A stretch of DNA of 64,000 bases from positions 3,045,447 through 3,109,446 of the forward strand of contig WNKI01000002.1 in the NCBI GenBank assembly GCA_015350385.1, given 5' to 3'. Below, in pieces: positions 55,556 to 64,000 of the stretch. The position numbers and the translations under genes are program-made. Below the pieces are notes generated by a model. The model searched no databases. It saw only the letters and a list, made by a program, of their open reading frames with translations, and was not told the origin of the DNA. Within the stretch, counting starts at the first letter, position 1. Every line of letters begins with the position of its first letter. The DNA comes from Aculops lycopersici (lineage: Eukaryota > Arthropoda > Arachnida > Trombidiformes > Eriophyidae).

Positions 55556-57301
55556 ATGCCTGAGTGGGCCAACTATCGTAATTTTCATATCGCAATCCGT
55601 GTGATAACTGGCGCCTACTTGACGGCCATCGTCGGTTGGACTCTTTACAATTACTACAACCAACGAAGGGGTCAGGATGGACGCGCTGATCCCACGTTCA
55701 AACGTACAGATGGAGACGCAGTCGAAGATGAAGATGAAGATCGAAGTATTAAGCCTGATATAGACACTGCAGCTATGGCCGACAAAAATGACGAGGAATC
55801 TGACTCTGAAAAGACAGAAAATAGTGACGACTCCATGGAGGATGACGAGTCAGAGCCAGAGGAGGATAGTGATGAAGAGGAAAAGAAGGACATTGTCGAT
55901 ATCGAGGATATTGATCCAGAGCAAAGGGTGGCAAGGCAACAATCGTCTCAAAATGGAGTCAAGCTGAATGGCCATGCCAAACGTCGACATCGTTTGCAAA
56001 GGGCAATGTCTCCCGTCGACTATAACAAGTTCAAAGAGGAGCAACTAACCGACAGGCTACGGGGTGATCTATCTAAACAGGGTTATCGTTTGATAGAAAC
56101 TCACTCCGCCGTTAAGATCTGCAGATGGACAAAGAATTCTATGAGAGGTCGGGGTGGTTGCTACAAGCACACTTTCTATGGAATCAAGAGCTACCAATGT
56201 ATGGAAATGACTCCCAATCTTGCCTGTGCCTCCAAGTGCACCTTCTGTTGGAGACATCACAAGAATCCAACTGGAACTGAGTGGAAATGGAAGATGGATC
56301 CACCTGATATCATTGTGGAGCAAGGTATAAAGAATCACTTGGAAATGGTGCGACAATTGAAGGGAGTACCAGGTGTAACCAAAGAGAGATTTGATGAAGC
56401 TCAAACAGTGAGGCATTGTGCCTTATCTCTAGTTGGTGAGCCTATTTTCTACCCAAGAATCAACGAGCTTTTGGAAATATTACACGCTCAAAAGATCTCC
56501 ACCTTCCTAGTTACAAACGCTCAATTTCCGGACGCAATGAGACACCTGGTGCCAGTTACACAGCTATACGTCTCTATTGATGCACCAAATAAGGAAACAC
56601 TGAAGAAAGTGGATCGTCCGTTGTACAGAGACTTTTGGCAAAGATACATTGAGTGCCTCGAGATTATAAGTGAGAAGAAACAGAGAACAGTATTCCGTCT
56701 AACGCTTGTCCAAAAGGCTAATATGGAGGATCTCGAGGGTTACGCCAAGCTGATTGATATTGGTCAACCCGACTTTATTGAGATTAAAGGTGTCACATTT
56801 TGTGGCACTAGTAAGGCAAACAAGCTAACCATGGAAAATGTGCCCTGGCATGAGCAAGTTATTGAGTTTGCCCAACAATTATTGAACTATATCCCTTTTG
56901 ACATGTACGAATTAGCATGCGAGCATAGTCACTCAAATTGTGTTCTGATAGCAAACAAAAAGTTCAAGATAGACGGCAAGTGGCACACTTGGATTGATTA
57001 CGAAAAATACTTTGAGCTCATCAAGATTCAAGCAACCAGAGGAGGTGGCGGAGGCGAGGGTTGCGACTTTTCGAGTTTGGACTATGCAGCCGAGACTCCA
57101 TCCTGGGCAATCTTTGGATCGGAGGAGGGAGGATTTGATCCAGAACACATTAGGTGGATTAGAAAGGATCACAAGCTTCGCCTTTTAACCGAAAGGATTG
57201 CTGCCCAAAGGAATTGTACGACTGAAAATAAGGAGAGTGAGGCTAGTCAGCTGGATAGTCTCAAGTCTAATGACGCGATTGCAATCGAGCAAAACTCATG
57301 A
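55556..57301 (+). CDS. TYW1: tRNA 4-demethylwyosine synthase TYW1, without flavodoxin domain
   Basis: 581 residues. TYW1 is the radical SAM enzyme that builds the tricyclic base of wybutosine at position 37 of tRNA-Phe. A single membrane segment at about 11-33 is followed by an Asp/Glu-rich stretch (56-117) and then the complete radical SAM part: RGRGGCYKHTFYGIKSYQC, the cluster motif Cys224-x3-Cys228-x2-Cys231 in ACASKCTFCWRHHKNPTG, SLVGEPIFYPRINELL, FLVTNAQFP, HEHSN-like ACEHSHSNC and KFKIDGKWHTWIDY. In vertebrate and yeast TYW1 a flavodoxin-like FMN domain of roughly 150 residues sits between the membrane anchor and the acidic stretch; here the two are directly joined. An external reductase would be needed, as for archaeal TYW1. 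Single exon, ATG at the first in-frame position. Confidence 0.95.
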   Translation: MPEWANYRNFHIAIRVITGAYLTAIVGWTLYNYYNQRRGQDGRADPTFKRTDGDAVEDEDEDRSIKPDIDTAAMADKNDEESDSEKTENSDDSMEDDESEPEEDSDEEEKKDIVDIEDIDPEQRVARQQSSQNGVKLNGHAKRRHRLQRAMSPVDYNKFKEEQLTDRLRGDLSKQGYRLIETHSAVKICRWTKNSMRGRGGCYKHTFYGIKSYQCMEMTPNLACASKCTFCWRHHKNPTGTEWKWKMDPPDIIVEQGIKNHLEMVRQLKGVPGVTKERFDEAQTVRHCALSLVGEPIFYPRINELLEILHAQKISTFLVTNAQFPDAMRHLVPVTQLYVSIDAPNKETLKKVDRPLYRDFWQRYIECLEIISEKKQRTVFRLTLVQKANMEDLEGYAKLIDIGQPDFIEIKGVTFCGTSKANKLTMENVPWHEQVIEFAQQLLNYIPFDMYELACEHSHSNCVLIANKKFKIDGKWHTWIDYEKYFELIKIQATRGGGGGEGCDFSSLDYAAETPSWAIFGSEEGGFDPEHIRWIRKDHKLRLLTERIAAQRNCTTENKESEASQLDSLKSNDAIAIEQNS

Positions 57302-57433
57302 AAATGAAAAGCAAACTGAATTAAGTTGCATTTCTTTTCGACTATATGAGCAAATACGATCTGCCAAGCACACATATAAACTGAATATCAACTAAATGCT
57401 ATTTATTAATTCCCAGGGTTCAAAGTCAATCTC

Positions 57434-58225
57434 TCATTGGGCTCCATCGGGTTCGTTTTCCTCATTATCATTCTTGTCAGCTTTACCACTTGGTTTGGTC
57501 GGTTTTTGTGTCGACACCTTGTCCTTGTCACCTCGGGCTAACGATGAACCGGTTGACTTGGATTTTCGATTCGGATTTGGTGCTGGTCCTGGTGGTCTCG
57601 GTTCTTCTACCGGTGGAGTAGGCGGCTTTGGCGGTTCCGTTGGTCCCGGTGGAGTAGGCGGCTTTGGTAGTCCCGGTGGTAGAGGTTGCATGCATTTTTT
57701 ATGCTTTCGGAAGAGAGATAGGGCACAGCAACTAGCTGGGAATCTTGAGAATCTAGATATAGTCCATCGACCCAAGTCAGTGAGACATTTTAAAACTTCC
57801 GATACGCCCATCTGCAAAACTGCTCTCTGGGCATCGGGCCAGTTTCTATTGTATGGTATAATGCTTGATGGAAATTCATCTCCATCACCATTATCATTGC
57901 TGTTGCTTTCGATTCCTACCAAGTTCTTTATCGTTTCAGCTGGTTTGTGATATAAAGGGGGGTTTGACATGCTGAACTCATCGCGATATATGTCGTCCGA
58001 TGTAGATCCCGGAAGTCTCACAAACTTGATTTTTTTTGCACGCCTCCCATACTCGACAAAGCCATTCATTCGATCGAACGCCTCCTTCTCGCTCAAGCCC
58101 ACAAAACTACCAGATTGTACCTGTTGAATTGTCGCGATTACATAGAGCAACACTGCAATCAAGCTCAGTGGATGCAGCCGACCTCCGGAAGTGCCGGTCG
58201 GGTTGTTTCTTACCAGTTTAGCCAT
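57434..58225 (-). CDS. Secreted proline-rich protein, family not recognised
   Basis: 263 residues from the Met at 58223-58225; the frame is open for 40 more residues upstream, but this Met gives a normal signal peptide (about 18-38, PLSLIAVLLYVIATIQQVQS). The mature part has a conserved-looking region of about 150 residues with Cys in KCLTD, SCCAL and KKCMQ, then a Pro-rich repeat (PPTPPGPTEPPKPPTPP) and a Lys/Ser/Asp-rich polar tail. This looks like an extracellular or cuticle-type protein, but I recognise no domain. It converges on TYW1, with 132 bases between the stops. Confidence 0.6.
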   Translation of the reverse strand: MAKLVRNNPTGTSGGRLHPLSLIAVLLYVIATIQQVQSGSFVGLSEKEAFDRMNGFVEYGRRAKKIKFVRLPGSTSDDIYRDEFSMSNPPLYHKPAETIKNLVGIESNSNDNGDGDEFPSSIIPYNRNWPDAQRAVLQMGVSEVLKCLTDLGRWTISRFSRFPASCCALSLFRKHKKCMQPLPPGLPKPPTPPGPTEPPKPPTPPVEEPRPPGPAPNPNRKSKSTGSSLARGDKDKVSTQKPTKPSGKADKNDNEENEPDGAQ

Positions 58226-58982
58226 TATTTTAAATTGTTCGTTGAACGCGACTATACGAAAGCCTAGCTTTACTTTTGGCCATCGAGAGATGGAAGTAAA
58301 AGTGGCGGAGGTGGGGGAGGACATAAATTGATCGACTAGTTTCAACTAGTAACTTGATATGGCTAGCACAAGACTTGATCCAATAACAAGAGCTTAAGCT
58401 ACTAGCTAAACTCGCCCTCCAGCCAGAAGTCTAGTAGAATGAGATCTCACCCGATATTTGTCTAGTAGTCAAACAGGCTAACAACCTAGATGACTAGCAC
58501 CTCAAAATTGCCTTCAATATCGAGTCAGAGGGTATTGAGTGTTGACTTGATTATACGACGCTGCCGCTCTCCCATTTTGAGGTGCACCCTTTCAGCTACT
58601 CACCGATTGCCATAGTCACCCGTTGCGTGACTTCTAGCATTCATCGCCCCACATAAAAGCTACATGATTTGCATAGAAAATCCCGTAGGAAATCCCAATG
58701 TTACTTATTGCATCCGTATGATATTTTATATCTCTGATTGTAAGACTTAGATTTATACCGCTACTGTTACTAGCCTCACGAGCTATCAAGGTCTTTATTC
58801 ATTGCATGAAGGTTGTTGCTGAGTTTAAAATCACAACGCTGGGTGTAATCACGAGTCAACTAATTAATATAATTTACAATCCTTGACACCGAATGCCAAT
58901 AGTAACAGTACAATTCAATCTGAACTCCATTCACATCTCCGCACTCGATTGCTGGTCGTAGTTCCATTTATACATCTCATGA
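58226..58982. other. Intergenic region upstream of the proline-rich protein
   Basis: 757 bases between two minus-strand genes. Holds the promoter of the proline-rich protein and the 3' end of the ZIP gene. No coding frame and no clear element seen. Confidence 0.5.
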
Positions 58983-60455
58983 TCATCCGTTACTGAATAG
59001 GGAAAGTGTAAATGTAATTATAATACCTGTCAGAATACCTATGTTTTGCATGACTAACAAATGCGAAGTCTCGCGTGTAGATCCCTTCGATTCCTCGAGC
59101 ATGGCACTTAATTCTCCCATCATGTCAACTAGGGATATGTACAAGAACATTCCACCAGCTAGGGCGAATATAAAAGAGGCACTTTGTGTTAGATCACCTA
59201 GGAGGATGCCCAAGATCATGCCCAAGTAACAGGTGCACGCAGATAGGAAGTTGAAACCAAGTGCCTGCCGAACTGTCATACCGGATGCAATGAGCACGGC
59301 AAAGTCACCAAGCTCATGAGGAAACTCCTCGAAGATAACGGCAACCGAAGTGCTGAATCCTAGGACTGTGGACTCGGAGAATGCCGCTCCAATGGAGAGT
59401 CCATCGATGAAATTGTGCAAACCATCGCCTATGATGATCATCCAGGCAACAGGGGCAATTGTATCCCTTTGGGGTAACATACTTCTATTTGGTGTCTCAT
59501 TCTTGAGAGCTTTGCTTAAAACCTCTTGTGGATTGTGCACATGGTTGTGGTGGTGATAGTGAGGATGGTTATTCTTATCCTGATAGTTCAATGGCTCCGA
59601 TTGTTGATGGTCGTCACCATTATCGCTTACTACTGCTCGATTATTGGCAATTGTGGTGGTCTTATCCTCATTATCTTTGGCTAAACTTATTTCTGTTAAG
59701 TTATCCGAGTGATTCTTCTTGTCATTGCTAATACCACTACTACCTGTGGCTCTATTCGTCAAGCCACTAGATTGGTTTGGCACATCACCATCCCCAAGGG
59801 CGAGATCATTTGGCCCTCTAAGATCTAAATCTACTCCAGATCTATTCTTCTTTAACGCTATTTGCTCTTGCTCTCTCTCCGTCTGTCTTGCTTTTCTATC
59901 AAAATATATTCGCATAATTCTCTCACTACAATAGAATAGATAAATACCAAAGAATATGATCAAGGATTTCCACAGATATGACTTATCTGTTGATAAATGC
60001 AAGGCGAATGCTTGTGGAATTAAGCTAAATATTGCACTACCTAATAGGCTGCCCACTGCAAGGCCCGTAAATAGAGTTATGAATACTTTGTATGATGGAC
60101 CTGAGATTAGTGGCATAATTGATACACCAATTAATGAGCAACAACTAACCAATGTCACCATCAGGGTGGCCGGACCCCAGATCATGGCAGGCGAAGGCTT
60201 CATGGTGATAAATGCGTTTGTTGGACTTGGTGCGCTTTTGATTTGTTGCTCAGTATCTGCGATTGTTTCCAATATTGCCCCTGATGGTAATGATGATGAT
60301 GCTAGTGGACAGATAAAATTAGGCGATTGCCCAATGGGACAGAAGGATCGTGTGAGGTCCTCCAAGAGCCCAAAGGGGTTATAGCTTCTCCACAAACCAG
60401 ATCCTTGTTCTTGAGTGACCTCGATGGTGACGGTTATGTAATAACTCTCGTACAC
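58983..60455 (-). CDS. Zinc/metal transporter, ZIP family (SLC39A8/A14 type), 5' end uncertain
   Basis: 490 codons are open. Membrane helices: about 90-112, 122-142, 155-177, then a His-rich loop (HPHYHHHNHVHN) and the remaining helices from about 335 on. Metal-site motifs are HNFIDG at 347-352 and EEFPHELGD at 376-384. A Glu in place of the first His of HEFPHELGD is the mark of ZIP8 and ZIP14, which carry Zn, Mn and Fe into cells. The frame opens after a stop with GTG, not ATG; the first ATG is Met85 (60201-60203), after a Cys-containing stretch (SFCPIGQSPNFICP) that resembles the ectodomain just before helix 1 in ZIP14. So either an upstream exon with the signal peptide exists that I could not find, or the 5' end was lost. 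An inverted-repeat block starts only 65 bases upstream. Confidence 0.85.
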   Translation of the reverse strand: MYESYYITVTIEVTQEQGSGLWRSYNPFGLLEDLTRSFCPIGQSPNFICPLASSSLPSGAILETIADTEQQIKSAPSPTNAFITMKPSPAMIWGPATLMVTLVSCCSLIGVSIMPLISGPSYKVFITLFTGLAVGSLLGSAIFSLIPQAFALHLSTDKSYLWKSLIIFFGIYLFYCSERIMRIYFDRKARQTEREQEQIALKKNRSGVDLDLRGPNDLALGDGDVPNQSSGLTNRATGSSGISNDKKNHSDNLTEISLAKDNEDKTTTIANNRAVVSDNGDDHQQSEPLNYQDKNNHPHYHHHNHVHNPQEVLSKALKNETPNRSMLPQRDTIAPVAWMIIIGDGLHNFIDGLSIGAAFSESTVLGFSTSVAVIFEEFPHELGDFAVLIASGMTVRQALGFNFLSACTCYLGMILGILLGDLTQSASFIFALAGGMFLYISLVDMMGELSAMLEESKGSTRETSHLLVMQNIGILTGIIITFTLSLFSNG

Positions 60456-60519
60456 AAATAATTATATCGTTCTGTTACTAGATCTAGATTATAAGATTAG
60501 CAGCATATTGTATTGGTTG

Positions 60520-60666
60520 GCGGTAGCATGTACATAAGACAGTATACCATTCAACCAAATAAAATCGCTCAACTTAATGTTACCTTAAAACTTATTATCG
60601 CCTAACCGCAAATGATATCCACAAGTGTCATTTCGCCGTTTATAATAAGAGTCTTCAACAATTACG
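60520..60666 (+). repeat. Inverted repeat, left arm
   Basis: 147 bases starting GCGGTAGCATGTAC and ending CAATTACG, the reverse complement of 61172-61318 with few mismatches. It lies directly upstream of the ZIP frame. Confidence 0.93.
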
Positions 60667-60857
60667 TGATGATTCTAAACATAAACAAGGCGCCTAATGG
60701 CGGCCGGCTGTCTGTGCGTATTTTGTGAGACCGCTCATTTCGAGCGCAACTGTGCCCATTCTGTGCAACCATTCTTAACATAGACTTCACTTATGCTTTA
60801 GCAACTCACGAGTTAACATCTACCCAGTTACTTTACTATTGGATCCACCATCCTTAG
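60667..60857. other. Spacer inside the inverted repeat
   Basis: 191 bases, no coding frame. Contains the candidate acceptor CATCCTTAG just before the mRpS2-like frame. Confidence 0.4.
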
Positions 60858-61163
60858 AATATTGTAACAAAACTAGCTCATCCGGCATTTAGAACGGCAA
60901 GCAAAGTTTTGGTTCCTACAATTGGAATATGCGATACAAATGCTGATCCCAGATTAGTCACCTATCCGATACCTGGAAACGACGATAGCCCACAGTCCAT
61001 CGCCCACTTTAGCGATCTATTTAGAATTGCTGTTACAAATGGCAAGGCGAAACGAAAGGAGGTTATCGATAAGTATGGTGAGGATTTCTACTACAAGACT
61101 CATGAGCACGAATATGACGACGAGGCTGCCAAGAAAATAGTGGAACAACAAATAAAGCAATAG
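60858..61163 (+). pseudogene. mRpS2: Mitochondrial ribosomal protein S2 (uS2m), C-terminal fragment
   Basis: The frame opens after a TAG and encodes 101 residues with no suitable ATG at its start: HPAFRTASKVLVPTIGICDT, NADPRLVTYPIPGNDDSPQS, then a Lys/Glu-rich tail. VPTIGxxDTNxDPxLxTYPxPGNDDS is the C-terminal signature of uS2 proteins, including mitochondrial S2. The first two thirds of uS2 is absent: no other uS2 block is seen on this strand back to TYW1. It is either the last exon of a gene whose other exons lie elsewhere or, more likely, a 5'-truncated copy. The right inverted-repeat arm starts 9 bases after its stop, where a 3' UTR would be. Confidence 0.75.
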
Positions 61164-61171
61164 AGAGACAT

Positions 61172-61318
61172 CGTAATTGTTAGAGACTCCTTTTATAAAC
61201 GGCGAAATGACACTTGTGGATATAATTTGCGGTTAGGCGATAATAAGTTTTAAGGTAACATTAAGTTGAGCGATTTTATTTGGTTGAATGGTATACTGTC
61301 TTATGTACATGCTACCGC
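61172..61318 (+). repeat. Inverted repeat, right arm
   Basis: 147 bases, equal in length to the left arm at 60520-60666 and its reverse complement. It begins in the expected 3' UTR of the mRpS2-like frame. Confidence 0.93.
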
Positions 61319-61883
61319 TACCGCTAACGCTAGGTGATGGTAATAGGTCCAAATTGTTGTTTGTGTTGGATGGGTAGGTGATGATGATGATGATGGTGAT
61401 TGTCGACTGTTGGTCTATCTCTTCACCTTGTTTGATTGTTTCAACTCGATGGACTGATAGCTGGATGACAACTATAACTCTCAAGTAGGTTTCATAGTCT
61501 TGAATTGTATTAATTGAGCTAATTTCTTCATTCTAATTTCTTGATCACCGCTTTTGTGTTTGTCTAAAAATTCAGAATTTTCTTATCTATTCTCTTTAAA
61601 AAATATTTATAGATACTTATAATGTTTGCTTGATAGATTGCATATACCTCTCTCAATGATGTATTTACAGATGTTCCCCACACTCCACAACCAATGGCAC
61701 CCTAGTGTCTGGTTGCTAGGTGCTATCGTTGCATCTCCAAATTGAAGGAAATCTTCTCGTGTAATGATTGTAGGCATTTAGTGAGGATTGGACACCTGTT
61801 GGTTGTTTTGCCGTATAATAATGGTTGTGAATGATCTACTTTCAGGAAACGGAAGTTGATTGGGATATTCAAATGATTATTAT
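61319..61883. other. Non-coding region 3' of ELOVL
   Basis: 565 bases with (GAT)n-like sequence at about 61378-61400 and AT-rich DNA. Likely the 3' UTR of the ELOVL gene; no clear AATAAA on the minus strand. Confidence 0.4.
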
Positions 61884-62885
61884 TTAGACAATCTTAGTGT
61901 TGTATCCGTTGGCACAGTTTGTTCCATTGGCGGTGGCACGATGCGTTAGTTGTTGGCCATTCTTGGTGCTAGTGTATCCATTCGAGACTCCATTGGAAGT
62001 CTTCTTGGTTGGAGTGGCCACCTTCTCGGCTTGCTTCTTTGAGTCTGGACGACGACCATCGCCTCTCAACATGTAGGCATTCTTGTAGAAGTCACTGAAG
62101 AGCATCAGGAACGATAGGGCGTAGCAGACGAAGACGTATTGCATCCATCTTGTAAACTGGCACCCGCTAACAATCAAATGGATTCCAACGGAAACACCGG
62201 CGGCGAATTGGACCAATTGAATCATGGTGAGGTACTTCTTCCACCAGAGGTATTTTTGAATGTGTGGTCCCATGGCGGCCAGAGCGTAATAGGAGTACAT
62301 GAGTACGTGAACAAAACAATTGACCATTACGGCGGATAGAACCGAACCGCCTGGCACAAAGCGAGTTCCGGCCCACCAAACGCAAAACATTGTTGAGTGA
62401 TGGTAGATGTGTAGGAAGCTTAGCTGATTTGTTTTCTTTCTCAAAATGAAGAAAAATGTATCCATAAATTCCATTGATTTACTGATATAATACCACCAAA
62501 CTACGTTTGCAATTCTAAGCTCGTACTCGTTGTTTGAGACATCAACAAGTTGGCAGACTAGATTGTAGCCGCGCATGTAGGCGCACCAGCATAGCTCAAG
62601 GGCCATCCAGGCATTTAGTAGGGTAATGCCTAGATTGTAGAATATTAGTGTATACTTAAACTTGAATGGTTCTCTTGTTTCCATATACTTGGGTCCATAC
62701 TTGGTGATCAATAGGTAGGTGGCAAATATAGCGACCGTTGGAAAGGGCGAGCCCATTAGAGGCCAGGAATCGACGCGAGGATCCGCGTAGCTGAATATCC
62801 AATTGTAAATATCAACCGTGGACTTGATCGGCGAGGTGAATAAATCGCCGACGTGAACGCCGGAAGTGCCGATAAGTGTGTCCAT
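61884..62885 (-). CDS. Very-long-chain fatty acid elongase, ELOVL4-like
   Basis: 333 residues, normal family length. The catalytic HxxHH box is His159-Ile-Tyr-His-His163 (FLHIYHHSTMF), preceded by KSMEFMDTFFFILRKK and followed by NCFVHVLMYSYYALAAMGP and QKYLWWKKYLTMIQLVQF, which match ELOVL4 closely. About seven membrane helices are expected in the ER. It condenses malonyl-CoA with long acyl-CoAs as the first step of elongation. The C-terminal tail is Asn/Thr/Lys-rich and ends NTKIV, without the classic dilysine ER-retrieval signal. Single exon; the ATG is the only reasonable start. Confidence 0.93.
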   Translation of the reverse strand: MDTLIGTSGVHVGDLFTSPIKSTVDIYNWIFSYADPRVDSWPLMGSPFPTVAIFATYLLITKYGPKYMETREPFKFKYTLIFYNLGITLLNAWMALELCWCAYMRGYNLVCQLVDVSNNEYELRIANVVWWYYISKSMEFMDTFFFILRKKTNQLSFLHIYHHSTMFCVWWAGTRFVPGGSVLSAVMVNCFVHVLMYSYYALAAMGPHIQKYLWWKKYLTMIQLVQFAAGVSVGIHLIVSGCQFTRWMQYVFVCYALSFLMLFSDFYKNAYMLRGDGRRPDSKKQAEKVATPTKKTSNGVSNGYTSTKNGQQLTHRATANGTNCANGYNTKIV

Positions 62886-64000
62886 CTTGTAGGCTTGCGG
62901 GTATTGTTTATTTCTTTCTGATTGACTTCTTGCTAAATTTTGCTGTTATTGTTTTGTTTCCTGTTCACCTCTTCTATGATTGGAAGTCAACTAAACAACT
63001 TCCGCTTCTAATTTGCGAAAGGTAAGTAACTCGCTAATGCTGATGTTGCTGCTCCTTGGGTATACTGACTTTTCGTGTGTCTTCCTCACTGTTTCTCTCT
63101 TGCGGCAAACACCAAACGCTCGACGAATTCCTCTGGGCGATGGGTGAGCTTGATAACTGCAATTGGGGTTAAGAGGAGCGCTCAGTCACCTGTTGCACGC
63201 GTAGATCATCAAGAGCAACTGCTCTAGTCGCAAAAGGAAGTGGCTGGTGTATGTATCTACTCGCGCGACTTGATCGCTATACGGTGGCCAGCGCGTTTGT
63301 CACTTGCTTTCTATGCGTGCGTATGTGTATGTATGTGTGTGTTTGTGACTGACTGTCTATCTGTGTGCAAGTGCTAATGCTTTTGCTATTGCTAATACTA
63401 CTATTGCTACGACTCTAAGTATTTTGCTGCGGCGGCGACTACGGTAACCTGCTGCCAAGATAAGGGATCGGCTAGTAAGTCGGTTTGTTTGAGCTTGTGT
63501 GTGTGTGTGTGTGACCGTGAGTTTAGTTAATTGAAAACTATCGCTAATTCTAATAATATAATATTAATATTAATATAATCTAACTACGACGACAACCACT
63601 TGATTCGACTGTTTGATGGCCACTCGCTGACTTGCGTGCTAGAGGGCGAGTAGTAGTGGTTTTAGTGGATAGAGAAGCATTTTACTGGATAGATGGATTC
63701 GGGAGGAGGGCGAGAGCAAGAGGAGAGGAGAAGGATAGAAGAGACGAAGAAGAAGAATGTGCGCGCTCTTGTTCGAGTTGCTCGGAGCCTCTACTACCTG
63801 TTGACTAGAGGGAGAGGGAGAGAGAGAGAGAGAGTGGTGTGTGTGTGCCAACCGGCTGGCCAAAGAGGAAGCAAACGAAGAAGAAGAAGAAGAGTTGACG
63901 ACTTATGGCGACGCACGAATCGAAACTTTACAACTAGACGACGTCGAGAACGACAACGACGACCAGTGGAGGCGAGCTAGTCGAAGTGGCAAGAGAAGCT
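62886..64000. promoter_or_regulatory. Upstream region of ELOVL to the window edge
   Basis: 1.1 kb with no supported gene. Microsatellites: TATGTG/TGTGTG tracts at about 63318-63345 and 63498-63513, and (GA)n at about 63808-63833. An ATAATATTAATATTAATATAATC stretch at about 63555-63580 is AT-rich. The Arg-rich open frame near 63700-63980 looks like purine-rich non-coding DNA. Confidence 0.4.

Noticed and set aside
57396..57950. 184-codon plus-strand frame with Gly-Gly-Val-Gly repeats
   Set aside because: It is the antisense of the Pro-rich repeat of the secreted protein on the minus strand.
59956..60384. 142-codon plus-strand frame
   Set aside because: Antisense shadow of the ZIP transporter helices; checked for missing mRpS2 exons and found none.
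1..64000. Search for tRNA genes, well-known microRNAs (let-7, bantam, miR-1, miR-124, miR-184) and CRISPR-like arrays
   Set aside because: No convincing tRNA B-box with a matching A-box, no recalled microRNA seed region and no spaced repeats were found by eye. A covariance-model scan would be more reliable.

Overview
The window is nuclear DNA from an animal, almost certainly an arthropod. It carries long-ORF genes with clear metazoan orthologues: ORC4, corkscrew/SHP2, a tensin, CAF-1 p150, ATP synthase alpha, a tenectin-like VWC protein, spineless/AhR, TYW1, a ZIP8/14-type zinc transporter and ELOVL4. Nearly every gene is one uninterrupted ORF, including one of 7.3 kb. The exception is the developmental regulator spineless, which has eight exons. 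No transposase, reverse transcriptase or rRNA gene was seen. Intron poverty, small gene spacing and shortened family members would fit a streamlined mite genome such as an eriophyoid. That taxonomic guess is inference only.

Layout. 1-601: 5' part of an ORC4-like gene (minus), divergent from an intronless csw (1234-3087, plus). 3.1-6.3 kb: csw 3' UTR, then a long leader/promoter region for a tensin-like SH2 gene (6318-9485, plus). 10.1-12.9 kb: a very short CAF-1 p150-like gene and ATP synthase alpha (both minus). 13-16.8 kb: non-coding, between two divergent genes. 16.8-24.2 kb: a tenectin-like gene (plus), convergent with a small secreted-protein gene (24716-25492, minus). 26.9-43.5 kb: spineless (minus), reconstructed here exon by exon as a 1,491-residue bHLH-PAS protein. 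43.5-52.4 kb: a gene-free, probably regulatory domain upstream of spineless. 52.4-55.4 kb: inverted copies of two left-hand segments, namely the small secreted-protein gene and the last exon of spineless. 55.5-64 kb: TYW1 (plus), a proline-rich secreted protein (minus), a ZIP transporter (minus), a 5'-truncated mRpS2 fragment between inverted repeats (plus), and ELOVL4-like (minus).

Themes. (1) Several conserved proteins have lost domains their families normally carry: TYW1 without flavodoxin, tensin without PTB, SHP2 without the tyrosine tail, CAF-1 p150 without the KER and C-terminal parts, and ORC4 with broken Walker motifs. (2) The window has two inverted segmental duplications of different divergence, with their order changed. 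Remnants of neighbouring genes show that the left copies are the source. (3) The hexamer CAGGTR (CAGGTA or CAGGTG) is strikingly frequent on both strands in the non-coding domain upstream of spineless, while CAGGTY is rare.
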